NCBI GenBank assembly: GCA_963789555.1
Contig: CAWBKY010000006.1
Span: 1 to 64,000, forward strand
DNA from: JACXTP01 sp963789555
GTDB lineage: Archaea > Thermoplasmatota > Thermoplasmata > Methanomassiliicoccales > UBA472
Direction: 5' to 3'
DNA length: 64,000 bases
Of the stretch, positions 49,000 through 59,726 are shown piece after piece. Position numbers and translations under genes: made by a program. The notes under the pieces are model-generated. The model worked only from the letters and a program-made list of their open reading frames with translations, was not told the origin of the DNA and did no database searches. The number at the start of each line of letters is the position of its first letter. The stretch's first letter is position 1.

Positions 49000-49786
49000 T
49001 CAGACGAAGAGGCTCTTGGCCTGGGCGATCAAGCGCTCCCCGCTCTGTCGGGGCAAGAGGCTGAGCACCCTCTCCTGCTGACACAGAACGTCCTTGACCA
49101 GGACGATGTTGTTGTCCAGCAGGGTCCGGATATCTCCCCTCCTCAATTCCAAGATGGTCACCGGGTAGAGCCGATGTCGCTCCACCAACAGTTCCAGGCC
49201 GGCCTCCTCCGGGTACCTCCATCCGAGAAGACCCATGCCAACGCATTCGCCGTAATGCACCACATCGCTCGAGAAACGGGTATTGGTGACCAGCCAAGGT
49301 TGACTGAGCTTAAGCCCCTCCTGTACATCTAGGAATCGACCGTAGGTGTAGAGGGCGGTCTGGATGGTGCACTTGATGCCCAGGGAGTTGTGGAACTTGC
49401 ATTCCACCATATATCTGTGCTCCGCGTTTTCGGCCAGCACATCTAGCTCATGCTGTACGCAACGTCCTTGCACGACCTCCCGCACCTTTACCTTATGCCC
49501 CATCTCCTGGAACAGCATGCCGATGAAGCTCTCGAAGTGGTGCCCCTCCGGGCCGAGGTTCATGATCGCCTTCTTCAGACCAAAGCGTGTTTTGGAATCA
49601 GCCGCCAGCAGAGCGCGCACACGACGGTAGACCTCTTCCGTGGTGATGCCGTCATAGAGCTGTCCCTTGCAGTCGGTCCAGTACATCGTCCGCCTCATCT
49701 GTCGGGACACCAGAGCGCATGATGGCCATTCGGGTCTTCTCCGGGTCGAACTCCTGCTTCTCGCCGGACCTCTTGATGACATACAT
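49000..49786 (-). CDS. ATP-cone plus restriction-endonuclease-like protein (one frame change)
   Basis: The N-terminus, recovered by removing one base near 49665, reads MYVIKRSGEKQEFDPEKTR and GVPTDEADDVLDRL, an ATP-cone domain like that of NrdR and ribonucleotide reductases. The C-terminal half is an Mrr-like nuclease fold: GHHFESFIGMLFQEMGHKVK, then HELDVLAENAEHRYMVECKF with the D-x(n)-ExK catalytic motif. About 261 residues. It may be a nucleotide-sensing nuclease in DNA repair or defence. No methylase or other defence gene is adjacent. Confidence 0.75.
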
Positions 49787-49904
49787 CGAGAACACGACCG
49801 GATGGCCTGGATGGATAGAAAATCATTGCCCTTCCATGAGGGAGACGTCTCAGCTTCTCAGCGTGGGGGAGAGGTCCATCTCCTCTATGTTCTCGGGAAG
49901 ATTG

Positions 49905-50378
49905 TCAATATGCTCTGGAGGTGACCATCGCCAATTCCGCCTCACGGAAGCTGTCGCAGACCGCCGCTGTGGGGGCCAGGGCGTTCAGGTCCTTCTTGAA
50001 GAGCATGCATTGACCGTTCTTGAACATGAGGTTCAGGGTGATGAACCCGTTCCTGAGCTCCAGTTCCATGGACTTGATGACAGAGGTATATACGGCAGCC
50101 TTACCCCGACCGGAGGTACGTGAGGTGCCACACTTGGTGATGAGCCCCATATTCTCCATCTGGTAGACCATCTTATAACAGGTCGCGATGGGGAGTTTCA
50201 TGGCTGGGGAGATCTCGCTGACCGTCATGCACTTCCTGGATGTCATTCCTAAAATGAACACAGCGCAGGGGTCTATGACGAAGTGGGCTATCTCCATCTT
50301 GTCCTGCTGGTTCAATTTAATGATAGCCTCGTGGATGGCGCTTTCTGTATCGTGCGCCTCGACATCGCAGAAATTCAC
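49905..50378 (-). CDS. Winged-helix transcriptional regulator
   Basis: A 157-residue protein with a central winged helix: CMTVSEISPAMKLPIATCYK then MVYQMENMGLITKC, flanked by KAAVYTSVIKSMELELRNGF, which looks like the wing and effector strand. It resembles archaeal ArsR/TrmB-like regulators. Its AT-rich upstream gap (50379-50578) presumably holds its promoter. It lies downstream of the HyuA-like gene on the same strand and may control the corrinoid island; no direct evidence. Confidence 0.7.
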   Translation of the reverse strand: MNFCDVEAHDTESAIHEAIIKLNQQDKMEIAHFVIDPCAVFILGMTSRKCMTVSEISPAMKLPIATCYKMVYQMENMGLITKCGTSRTSGRGKAAVYTSVIKSMELELRNGFITLNLMFKNGQCMLFKKDLNALAPTAAVCDSFREAELAMVTSRAY

Positions 50379-50578
50379 CTATACTCCCCCTATGAAAAAC
50401 CGCATTGTGTTGTCATTAATTAATCCTTTTGGCAGTTAAATTTCATATTCTATTCATATGTTAACAGATTGTTGAATTTTTTTGAAATATTCCATAAATG
50501 TGTCATCAATGTACATTCTCTTTCTGCTATTTTGAACGAAACTCAGTTCGCTTCACACCAATCCTTCCCGCTCGTTGA

Positions 50579-52545
50579 TCATTCCGGGAGCTTCGGGCGA
50601 CCCATGGCGGTGAAGCGCAGATCGACCCAATTGAGGAACTTCATCTCCTTGCCATATCCGTCCGGGAACTTCTTCTCCAGCACCTCCACCCTCACCTTCA
50701 GGTCCTCCAGGTTGTCCCGGGCCAGACGTTCCTTCACCACCCTGGTGCCATAGGAGCGGGCAGAGGACATGGCCTCCTCGAAATGCGAGTACTGCGAGGG
50801 CGAGGACATGGGGGCAAGGACCACGTACTTGTCGCCGTAGGAGGTGACCTGCACCATGAAGGTCTCGGAGACGTAGCTTGAGACCGCCCCCACCGCGTTG
50901 CCTACCTCGTGGCCTTCCGGTACCATGACCGGGCTGGCCAAGCGACCCTCCAAGGGTTTGATGAAGTCCATCGCTGGGGCACCGATGCCCACGATGGGCC
51001 GGCCCAGGTCCATGCGGAACCCCATGCCCTCGATGGACCCGTGGCCGCTCGCCGCCCTCAACAGTCGCTGGAACGCCTGCGCCATCGTTGAGGGAAGGCA
51101 CCCGCGTCCATGATGGCCTTCTTGATGATCTCCTCCCCCACCCGGGTCACCATCATCTGCACGATCTGCTTGGCCAGCTCGTCCGGGCTCTCTCCTGCCC
51201 TCTCCGCCCAGAAACGTATGCCGAATGTTCGCCGCCTCCTTATCCCCGGCCTCGTAGCGGCCAAGGTAATGCAGGGTGTCGGTCGGCGTCAGGCCGGTCT
51301 TCAGCAGGAAACCGCGCGACTTCATCGATTCCAGCGTTTCCTGCAGCACCACATACTCGTTCTCCACTCCCTTGATGACATCGTAATAGGTGCTGGGTCC
51401 GTTCGTTTCGATGAACTCGTAGATGCGGCGCTCCTTGTCGGTTAGCTTACCCCTCTCGTGCTTAAGGGTCAGGTAGAGCTGCAGCTCTCCCTCATGGGCT
51501 ATCTTCTCCCGGAAGCCAGGGTAACGGGCGGAGGCCATGGCCAGAGGGAGCACCCTCTCCGGCCCTATCAGCAGTCCCCTCCCTCTTGTCCAGTCGGACC
51601 AGGGAATCCCCACCCAGGCCGCAGGTCCAGATGTCGATGCCCTTGACCCGGGTGCGCCATTGTCCCACCACCGCCCCTTCGACGTTCAGGCGGGGGAAGC
51701 CCTCATCCAGGTAGGCGATGTCGGTGGAAGTGCCACCCATGTCTATGACCAGGCAGTCCTCGATCCCCGCCAGGGCCTTTCCGCCCATGAGGCTGGCCGC
51801 CGGACCGGATAGCACCATCTCCACCGGTCTCTCTCGGGCCGTCTCCAGGCTCATCAGGCCCCCATCGCCCTTGAGGACGAACAATCTGGCCTTGATGCTC
51901 CCTGGCTCGAGCGACCGTTCGATGCTGTCCAAGAAATCCGCGATGACGTTGAGGAGCTTGGAGTTGAGGACCGCGGTCACGGTCCGCTCGAATATGCCCA
52001 GGTCGGCGGTGAAGCTCTGCCCCATGATTACGGGCAACCGGGTGAGGCGCCTCATCTCCTCCGCCGCCTGGATCTCCTGCCAACCGTTGCACACGCTGAA
52101 CAGGCCAGAGACCACCAGCGCGTCCACATCCTCCGAGACCTCGAGGATGGCCCGCTCCAGCTCCTGAGGGTCCATCGGCTCCGACTGCCTGCCGATGGAA
52201 TCGTAACCGCCTTTGATGAATCGTTGATGCTTGACCCCGAAGCTCCATTCCGGGTCCGGCTTCCAGCCTATGCCGACGAGCCCGACCTCGCCTCCCTTGC
52301 CTTGCAAAAGGGAGTTGGTGGCCAAGGTGGTGGAAATGCCGACCATCTTGATGGCGGAGGGCTCGATCTCACCCTGTTCCAGGACAATGTCGATGGCGGA
52401 GCTGATCCCTTCCGCGAGGTCGTCATAGGTGGTCGGGCTCTTCCCTTTGGCTAACGATGCCGTTACTATCCAGGTCCAACAGCACCGCGTCCGTGAACGT
52501 CCCGCCGGTATCGATGCCCAGGCCGACCTTCCTTGCCATCGCCAT
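50579..52545 (-). CDS. Hydantoinase/oxoprolinase-A-like ASKHA ATPase, copy 1 (five extra bases)
   Basis: HyuA-type protein of about 653 residues. The N-terminal ASKHA motif is VGLGIDTGGTFTDAVLLDLD. STTLATNSLLQGKGGEVGLV and VVSGLFSVCNG follow, then the second phosphate motif CLVIDMGGTSTDIAYLDEG with FVLKGDGGLMSLE and VLSGPAASLMGGKAL. Between the ASKHA core and the C-terminal GRPIVGIGAPAMDFI block is a winged-helix-like insert (KLTDKERRIYEFIETNGPST). Frame changes near 52455, 51585, 51220 and 51100 (two bases) restore a continuous sequence. No HyuB partner is present, so hydantoin or oxoproline hydrolysis is unlikely. Confidence 0.8.
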
Positions 52546-52787
52546 GCTGGCAAAGTAAACTGCCAGTTCCTATTTATCATTCGTCCCAGAAAGAATGCCC
52601 TCATCAAATCTGGGACAAGGTTCAGTATGGGTGAGGGGTTACCATCCTTGCCATGCGGCCCAGATGCCTCACCATTTCGGTTCGCCAATCGGAGAGCGGC
52701 ACCAATAATTATTTTGAACCCTCTCAACATTCATCGAACGGATGCCCAGGCATGGCCATGACCCGGTTTTTGACAGGAGGTCCCTGA
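52546..52787. promoter_or_regulatory. Divergent promoter region, HyuA copy 1 / corrinoid protein
   Basis: The 242-base gap between divergently transcribed genes. ACCAATAATTATTTTGAACC (near 52700) is the most AT-rich point and could serve as a TATA region for the corrinoid gene. GGAGG at 52779-52783 is its ribosome site, 4 bases before the ATG at 52788. I see no other gene here. Confidence 0.45.
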
Positions 52788-53424
52788 ATGGTGGAGGATA
52801 AGGCCGCCATATTCCGAGGACTGGAACGTGCCGTCATCTCCGGCAAGAGGGACCTGGCCATCAAGCATGCCAAGCGGGTCATCAAGGACGGGCTGGACCC
52901 GGTGGAGGCGATCGAGCAAGGCCTGGTCAAGGGCATGAACGTCATCGGCGACCGGTATGCCCACCGTGAGATATTCCTACCCCAGGTGCTTCTTGCCTCA
53001 GACTCCATGTATGGGGCTCTGGACATGCTCTTGCCATTGATCCCCAAGGACAACCACAAGGCGGCCGGGCGGGTCTTGATCGGGGTGGTGGAGGGCGATG
53101 TGCATGACATCGGCAAGAACCTGGTCAAGACCATGCTGGTCGCCGCTGGCTTCAGGGTATATGACTTGGGCCGGGACCAACCGGAGGATGCCTTCGCGAA
53201 GGGGGTAAGACGATACAAGGCGGACATCGTGGCCATGTCGACACTTATGACCCCGACCATGGACAGCATGAAGACGGTGATCGATACCCTGGTGGAGGAA
53301 GGTTTGCGTCAAGATGTCAAGGTCATAATCGGAGGCGCGCCGACGTCGCAGGAGTTCGCCCTGGAGATCGGAGCGGACCTGCATGGCATGAACGCCCAAC
53401 GAGGCGGTCAAGAAGCTGAAATGA
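52788..53424 (+). CDS. Methyltransferase cognate corrinoid protein (one frame change at the end)
   Basis: Carries a methyl group on cobalamin between a substrate-specific methyltransferase and a CoM or folate methyltransferase. The N-terminal cap domain is KHAKRVIKDGLDPVEAIEQG with LVKGMNVIGDRYAHREIFLP. The Rossmann B12 domain has the lower-ligand motif GDVHDIGKNLVKTML (H106), then VAMSTLMTPTMDSM and VIIGGAPTSQEFA. Removing one base near 53402 gives the normal end ADLHGMNAQEAVKKLK at 53424. It resembles MtbC/MtmC/MttC-type proteins. No methyltransferase gene is adjacent; two HyuA-like ATPases flank it instead. Confidence 0.92.
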
Positions 53425-53428
53425 TCAT

Positions 53429-54094
53429 TCAACGGTCCTTGAAATAGTTCTCCAGGAGGTTGCGCTCACCCCGCTTGACGATCTCGTCAACGGTGGCAGG
53501 GTTCATGCCACAGAGCATCGGCCAGCTCCTTCAGTTTGATACGGCGGGGATAATCGAAATAACCTCTTTGCAAGCGCCAACCTCAGCACCATCTCCTGCT
53601 TGGCCGTCATGGCGCTCTGGTTGTCCAACCGGTTGATCTTGCATATGTCCACGGCCGATGCCCTTTTCGCTCAGGGACTTGATGAGGCGGGGCAAGGAGC
53701 CCTCACTTCCAGAAAGGACCTTGATGAACGAGCTTGCCATCGCCATTGCACCAGGCCTTGCTGAGGTAGCAGCCGCAATCGACGATCTTCCATATCCAGG
53801 AGCATTCCTTCATGGCGATGGAGCCCAAATATTGGGTCGAGAGTGTCGGAGACGTTCTCCACGCTGACGATGTCCGTCCGGGAGCGGATGCTCTCGACCA
53901 TTTCATCGATGTTCACATCGCCCAGCTCGATGCTGAACAGTGCCTGACCACCCATTCTTCTTCCAGGGTATGCACTCGGTGATGGTGATCGCCGTTTCGT
54001 AACGACCAGCGATCTCCACCAACCAGAAGTTGGAACCTTGCAGGGAGAAGGCAGCCTCCATCATGAACATGCAAGGGCTTATCGGGGCATCCAT
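53429..54094 (-). CDS. HTH_10 transcriptional regulator (six frame changes)
   Basis: Pieces in three frames give one protein of about 219 residues. The N-terminus has MEAAFSLQGSNFWLVEIA. The middle has GQALFSIELGDVNIDEMVES, a Cys/Trp-rich AMKECSWIWKIVDCGCYL and SSFIKVLSGSEGSLPRLIKS. The C-terminal HTH_10 has ARGYFDYPRRIKLKELADAL, GMNPATVDEIVKRGERNLLE and NYFK. Each of the six shifts is resolved by removing one base. It converges with the corrinoid gene and is divergent from HyuA copy 2, so it probably controls this island. The Cys/His-rich core could sense a metal, a corrinoid or redox state. Confidence 0.75.
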
Positions 54095-54408
54095 TTGAAA
54101 TAACTATTGGGCTAGGTTCAATGCCGTTAATCATGCTGGGTGAGTTTTCGACTGTCTGATTTACGACATGTATTTCTGGGATTAGTTTGAATCTGAACAG
54201 AATTACGCTGGGCTGCCATATACCTCCCCTTTGAAAAGCCAATTTGATGATGATCACGAGCAATGGACCTCGCATCGCCATTTCATAACTGGGTACAAGC
54301 GCATGGGCATCGACCTTTGGAGATGAAAGCGTTCCAATGAGCGGACCAAGCCGGTCGGGGGCTGGGTATCGAACAAATGTTATGGAGGGAGGACGGTTGA
54401 GGCCGAGC
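54095..54408. other. Divergent promoter region, HTH_10 regulator / HyuA copy 2
   Basis: About 310 bases without a convincing gene. It is AT-richer than its surroundings and must hold both promoters. GGAGGGAGG (54384-54392) lies just before several possible starts of HyuA copy 2. I see no perfect inverted repeat for an operator. Confidence 0.45.
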
Positions 54409-56431
54409 ATGGAAGGAAATGGAGACCTGGGCTTGGGGATCGACACTGGTGGCACATACACCGATGCCGCGATATTGCGCATGGCGGACGGAAAGGTGCT
54501 GAGCAAGTCCAAGGCCCTCACCACCCGCCACGATCTGGCCGAGGGCATCGGCAATGCGATCGAGATGCTGGACCACTGCGCTCTTCAAGCAGATCCGCCT
54601 GGTGGCGATATCCTCCACCCTGGCCACCAACTCGGTGGTGGAGGGCAAGGGATGCCGGGTCGGCCTCATCGTGATCGGCAACGACCCCCCGGCCAACATC
54701 CCGGTGGACGAGATGCTCGTGGTCCGAGGGGGACATAACCTCCAGGGGGATGAGAAGGCCCCACTGGACGTACGACATGGTCCGCACTTTCATCGAGGCG
54801 GTCAAGAACAAGGTGGACGGCTTCGCGGTCTCCTCCTATCTGAGCGTGCGCAACCCGGAGCACGAGGTCGCGGTCAAGGCCATGGTGCAGTCGATGACCA
54901 AGCACCCGGTGGTCTGCGGCCACGAGCTCTCCTCCGCCCTCGGTTTCAACGAGCGCACCATCACGGCGGTGCTCAACGCCCGCCTCATCCCCATCATCGC
55001 CGACCTCATCGCCTCGCTGAAGCGGGTGCAGGACCGGATGGACATCAGGGCCCCGTTGATGATCGTGAAGGGCGACGGTTCGTTGATGGACGAGTCAGTG
55101 GCGAAGGAGCGGCCGGTCGAGACCATATTGTCCGGGCCGGCCGCCTCCATCATCGGGGCCAAGGCCCTTACCGGATTGCAGGACGCCATCATCATCGACG
55201 TCGGTGGCACCACCACCGACATCGGCATCCTCCGTGACGGCAGGCCCAGGCTGGACCCGGAAGGGGCCGTGCTGGGCGGCTGGAGGACCCGGGTCAAGGC
55301 GGTCGACGCCTTCACCTCGGGCATTGGCGGGGACTCGCGCATCGTGGTGGCCAGGAACCGCGTCCACCTCACCTCGCTTCGCGTCATCCCGCTTTGCATC
55401 GCCTCCACGACCTATCCTGCGGTCAAGAAGAAGCTGGAGGCCATGCGTGGCGACAGCAAGTGGGTGCCGCCCTATATGGAGATAGAGGCGGTGCCGCAGA
55501 TGACCGAGTTCTATATCTTCTGCAAGGATGTCGTCGGCCCAGAGGTCAGCCCGGACCAGGAGCGCATCCTGAACATGGTCAGGGAAGAGCCAATGACCAT
55601 CTATGAGATCGCGGAGAAGCTGGACACCCACCCCCTATCCTTGAACCTGAGGAAGATGGAGGACCTGGGCATGGTGCTGCGCATCGGCCTGACCCCCACC
55701 GACATCTTGCACGCCGAGGGCTCCTATGTCCATTACGACGCCACCGCGTCCAAGCTGGGCGTGGAGATCCAGTCCAGCCTATTGGAAATGCCGGAGTCTG
55801 AGCTCATCGCCCAGGTGAAGGCACATGGTCATGGAGAAGATCGCCACCGAGGTGCTCAAGAAGCTGGTCATGGAGAACATCGGCGATTCCAAGCTGGACC
55901 AGGTCGGCTCCGCTCTGGTCAACGACGTGGTCAAGGGCGCTTCGAGGCGCGACTTCACCTGCAAGCTGGCCGTCAACAAGCCCCTGATCGGCATCGGTGC
56001 GCCGGTCGCAGCATACCTGCCTTTGGTCGCGGAGAGGTTCCAGACAAGGCTCGTCCTGCCCGAGCACTCCGAGGTGGGGAACGCGGCGGGAGCGATATCG
56101 GGCAACATCATGGAGACCGTGGAGATGCTCATCAAGCCCAAGAAGGGGATGGGCGTCATGGACAACCCTCCCTGCACGCTTGTTCTGGATGGCGGAGCGG
56201 AGGGACTTCGAGACGCTGACCGAGGCCCTGGACTATGCCAAGGGCCATGGTTCATCCATCGCCAGGGAGAAGGCCCTGGCCTCCGGGGCGGACACGGTGG
56301 AGGTCGTAGTGGAGAACCACCGCAAGGAGGCCAAGATGGAGAAGGGTTGGGGCGAGGCCATCCTGCTCGAGGTGAACCTTACCATCACCGGTGTGGGGAA
56401 GCCCCGTCTCTATTACGAAGGAAAACACTAA
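54409..56431 (+). CDS. Hydantoinase/oxoprolinase-A-like ASKHA ATPase, copy 2 (four frame changes)
   Basis: A paralogue of copy 1 with about 672 residues. It starts GLGIDTGGTYTDAAILRMAD. Then come VAISSTLATNSVVEGKGCRV, VKGDGSLMDESVAKERPVET, ILSGPAASIIGAKALTGLQD and AIIIDVGGTTTDIGILRDGR. It carries the same winged-helix-like insert (RILNMVREEPMTIYEIAEKL) and the C-terminal LIGIGAPVAAYLPLV, plus an extra tail. Shifts near 54590, 54770, 55825 and 56195 are each one extra base. The start is uncertain (ATG 54382, TTG 54396 or ATG 54409). A role in reactivating the neighbouring corrinoid protein is inferred from the ASKHA fold, shared with RACo-type activators. Confidence 0.8.
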
Positions 56432-56445
56432 AGAAAATTATCGCT

Positions 56446-56476
56446 GGGGGACGCGAGGTCCCCCTGCCTCCTTTTA
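56446..56476 (+). terminator. Hairpin terminator after HyuA copy 2
   Basis: GGGGGAC (56446-56452) pairs with GTCCCCC (56458-56464) around a 5-base loop, followed by a pyrimidine tract ending in TTTT. It lies 15 bases after the stop codon, in the gap before the convergent sufB. Confidence 0.6.
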
Positions 56477-56508
56477 ATCGACGGCAACGAGCGAATCGCT
56501 TCGGCCGC

Positions 56509-57730
56509 TCACATCTTGGCCAGGTTCACCTGTTCGAGCGTCTGCTCGATCTCCGCCGCCAGTTGCGGGGGCAGACCCGCGGATGCCCACGTCCAGGAAG
56601 CCCTTGACGATGATGCCGATCGCCTCCTCCTCTGTCAGTCCCCGGGACATGAGGTACTCCACCTGGTCCTGGGCGATCTTGCCCACGGCCGCCTCATGGG
56701 TCATCTCCACGTCGGGCACCCTTGCCTCCAGCTCCGGGATGGCGATCTGGATCCCCTTGTCGCTCAGGATGAGGCCCTTGCATTCCAAGTGCCCTTTGAC
56801 CCCTGACGCAGCACCGACCATCTGGCCGCGGGCGATGACCACGCCGCCGGTGGTGATGGTGCGGGAGGTTATCTCGGCTCGGCAGCCAGGGGCGTTCATC
56901 AAAACCCTGGAGCCCATGTCCATCTCGCTGCCCGGATGGGCGATGGCCACCGTGTTGAAGACGCAGACCCCGTTCTTGCCCTCCATCTTGCAGGTGGGAT
57001 AGGTCTGGATGCTCTTCACCGGCCTCAGTGCCACATAGTTGTTGATGAAGGTGGCGCCCTCGTCCATGATGATCACGGTGCGCGGCCGTACCCCTATGGT
57101 CTCGGACCAGTTGTGCACCATGGTGAAGGTCAGCTTGGCGTTCTTCTTGAGGTAGAACTCGCTGATGCCCAGGTGCAGCGACGCGTCCACATGCTTGCTG
57201 GTGCTGCATCCGGTGATGACCTCCAGCTCCGCGCCCTCCTCCACGATGATGATGTTATGCACCGTCTGGGCGGAGCCCTTGCTCTTGAGCATGAGGCAGG
57301 TCTGCACGGGCATGCTGACCTTCTGTCCGGGCAAGGCATGGATGAAGTATCCGTCCGCCTCCTCCAGGAACGCCCTGGCGGTGTACTTGTCCGCGTCCGG
57401 CGCGACCGCCTTCCAGCTGTATTGCTCCAACCAGTCGTGGACCTTGAGCGCCTTCTGCACGCTCATGACCTCCACGCCGGAACCTAGCTGGGAGGAATGC
57501 ACCATGGTGTTGTCCATGAGCACGAAGCTGCCGGAACGGCCTTCCTGGTTCGGCACCACGCCCACCTTCAGCAGGGTCTTCTGGTCCTCCTGCTTCAGTT
57601 TGGCCAGGTCGGATACCTTCTCCAGGTCCTGCCTCGCCTTGCCATACTTCTCCAGGTCGATGTCAGAACCGAAAGCGGCCTTCTTCTCGACCGCCGCCTC
57701 GGCCTTCTTCTTCGTCTCGGACTGGCTCAT
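56509..57730 (-). CDS. sufB: Fe-S cluster assembly scaffold SufB (one frame change at the end)
   Basis: SUF scaffold subunit of about 406 residues, normal for the short archaeal SufB/D. Blocks include ALPGQKVSMPVQTCLMLKSK, GAELEVITGCSTSKHVDASL, LHLGISEFYLKKNAKLTFTM, YPTCKMEGKNGVCVFNTVAI and the C-terminal GLTEEEAIGIIVKGFLDVGI. One extra T near 56580 disrupts the end. Removing it gives RGLPPQLAAEIEQTLEQVNL and a stop at 56509. It follows sufC directly, and SufC and SufB form the minimal archaeal SUF system. Confidence 0.93.
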
Positions 57731-57731
57731 C

Positions 57732-58505
57732 TCAAGCCTCCGTTACGCTGATGGGCTCGGCCTTCTTCCGCTTCAATTTGCAGCTGATGCACTCGTCATA
57801 TCCTTTGGACCGGATCTCGTGCAGCAGCTCGCGTGGGTTGCCCATGCAGGCGATGGTGCCCTTGCACATGACGTAACCGCGGTCCGCCTCCACATAGTCC
57901 AATATCTGGCCGGTGTGGGTGATGACCAGGGCGGCCTTGCCGGTCTGGCCCCTGCTCCCGGCGCATGAGGTGCCCCGGATGAGGTCGTGTATCTTGTGCC
58001 CCACCTTTTGGATGGAGACCATGTCCACCCCGGACTCGGGCTCGTCGAGCATCACCAGGCAGGGGTTCTGCGCCTCCAGCTGCATCAGCTCCGAACGCTT
58101 GATCTCCCCGCCGCTGAAACCGACATTGACGTCGCGCTGCAGGAATGTGGTCAGGTCCAGGTCCTTGGCCAGGGCCTGCGGGTCCACCCGGTCGTGGCTC
58201 ATGACCTTGACCAAGCTGCCTAACTTGACCCCGACCAGGTTGGGCGGGCGTTGCATCATCAGACCGATGCCCTTCTTGGCCCGGTCGGAGACGGGGACAT
58301 TGGTTATGTCCTCACCATTGAACAGGATGCGGCCTTTGGTGATCTTGTAACCGCTGAAACCCATGATGGTCATGAGCAAGGTGGACTTGCCCGAGCCGTT
58401 CGGTCCGAAGAGAACGTTGGTATATCCTGCCATAACGGAGAGGTTCACATCATGCAGAACCTCCTTTCCCCCCACCTCGACGGAGAGGTCCTCGATCTCC
58501 AGCAT
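57732..58505 (-). CDS. sufC: Fe-S assembly ATPase SufC
   Basis: ABC-type ATPase that drives the SufB scaffold. Walker A is FGPNGSGKSTLL, the Q-loop is LMMQRPPNLVGV, the signature is GFSGGEIKRSELMQL (typical SufC, with KRSE), Walker B is CLVMLDEPESGVD and the H-loop is LVITHTGQ. The ATG at 58505 opens MLEIEDLSVEVGGKEVLHDV, the usual start. The C-terminal 25 residues carry a CISCKLKRKKAEP extension not usual for SufC. The intact gene is followed by sufB after 1 base. Confidence 0.93.
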   Translation of the reverse strand: MLEIEDLSVEVGGKEVLHDVNLSVMAGYTNVLFGPNGSGKSTLLMTIMGFSGYKITKGRILFNGEDITNVPVSDRAKKGIGLMMQRPPNLVGVKLGSLVKVMSHDRVDPQALAKDLDLTTFLQRDVNVGFSGGEIKRSELMQLEAQNPCLVMLDEPESGVDMVSIQKVGHKIHDLIRGTSCAGSRGQTGKAALVITHTGQILDYVEADRGYVMCKGTIACMGNPRELLHEIRSKGYDECISCKLKRKKAEPISVTEA

Positions 58506-58614
58506 CTTAAAGCACCTGGTGGCCCATTCAATCCGAACCAATATAACCTTTCGCCCCGCTTGCGGGTAAAGGCAGATATCCGATGAGCCCCATCTTGGAA
58601 CATCGTGGTGAGCG

Positions 58615-59726
58615 TTGAGGGGCTGCGACGTTCTTGTGGTCGGAGGCGGGCCGGCCGGCCTAGCGGTGGCCGAGAGGCTGGGCAAAGAGGGAAGACAGGT
58701 CGTCCTGGTGGAGAGGTCTGTCCAATTGGGCGGAAGGCTGAGGCACCTGGGCAAGGTGTACCCGGACCTGATGCCAGGGCCTGAGCTGTCGGAACGGTTG
58801 GCCCATTCGCTAGAGCAGACGGCGAACGTGACCGTGATGAACGGATGCGACGTCACTGGACATTTCCAATGCTGAAGGGGGTTTCACCGCCATCGTGGAG
58901 GGAGAGGGAACGGTGGAGATATCTGCCAAGGCGGTCGTGCTCGCCACCGGTCTGGACCCCATCGATGTCGGTATGATACCGGAGTTCGGCCATGGGCGCT
59001 ATCCCGATGTCATCACCTCTCTGGAACTGGAGGAGATGTTCAAGGACTTCGACCCGGTGGGGGTGAGACGACCCAGCGACGGCAAGGTGCCCAAGAACGT
59101 GGTCTTCATCCAATGCGTAGGCTCCAGGGTGGAGACGCGCGGGGTGAGCTATTGCAGCACCATCTGCTGCCTCAACGCCATCAAGAACGCCACCTTGATA
59201 CGGAAGGCGCTGCCCCAGGTCCAATGCTATCGTCCTCTACATCGACGTCCGCACCCATGGGCGCGGTTACGAGCGGGCGTACAAGGAGGCCAGGGCGAAC
59301 GGCGTCCGATTCATCCGGGGTCAACCCTCTCTCGTCCGGGCCACGCCTGACGGGAAGCTGCTGGTGGGCGGGGAGAACACCCTGCTGCAGGAGCTGTACG
59401 AGATCGATGCCGGCCTGGTGGTCCTTAGCGTCGGCCTGCAGGTCCCTAACTCCACCAGGAAGCTATTGGGGATGTTGGGCATCGGAACGGACATGGAATC
59501 ATTGGTCCCGGTCCTGGACCGAGCGCTCCATCCCTGCGAGACGATGAAGAAGGGGGTTTTCCTGGCCGGGTCGGTGGAGTCCCCCAAGGACATCCGGGAT
59601 TCGCTGCTCCACGCCAATGCTTGCGCCACCGCTGTGGGCGAGTTTCTGGACGGTCAAGGCTTGAGTTGGAACGAAGCGGATGGTGACGCCGCTCCCCCTC
59701 GTCCTTCGCCTCTTTCTCCTTGGTGA
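58615..59726 (+). CDS. FAD-domain-only HdrA-like oxidoreductase (two frame changes)
   Basis: About 369 residues corresponding to the thioredoxin-reductase-like FAD domain of HdrA. The N-terminus is VLVVGGGPAGLAVAERLGKE with QLGGRLRHLGKVYPDL. Then come AVVLATGLDPIDVGMIPEFG, FIQCVGSRVETRGVSYCSTI then CCLNAIKNATLI, LYIDVRTHGRGYERAYKEAR and GVFLAGSVESPKDIRDSLLH. HdrA's own N-terminal domain and ferredoxin motifs are missing; both exist in the fusion at 39.5 kb. Extra bases near 58860 and 59220 break the frame. TTG 58615 is the first possible start after an in-frame stop. The C-terminus may be read beyond its true end. Confidence 0.8.

Noticed and set aside
50579..56431. Hydantoinase or 5-oxoprolinase catabolic operon
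   Set aside because: No HyuB-type partner is present and the neighbours are a corrinoid protein and regulators.
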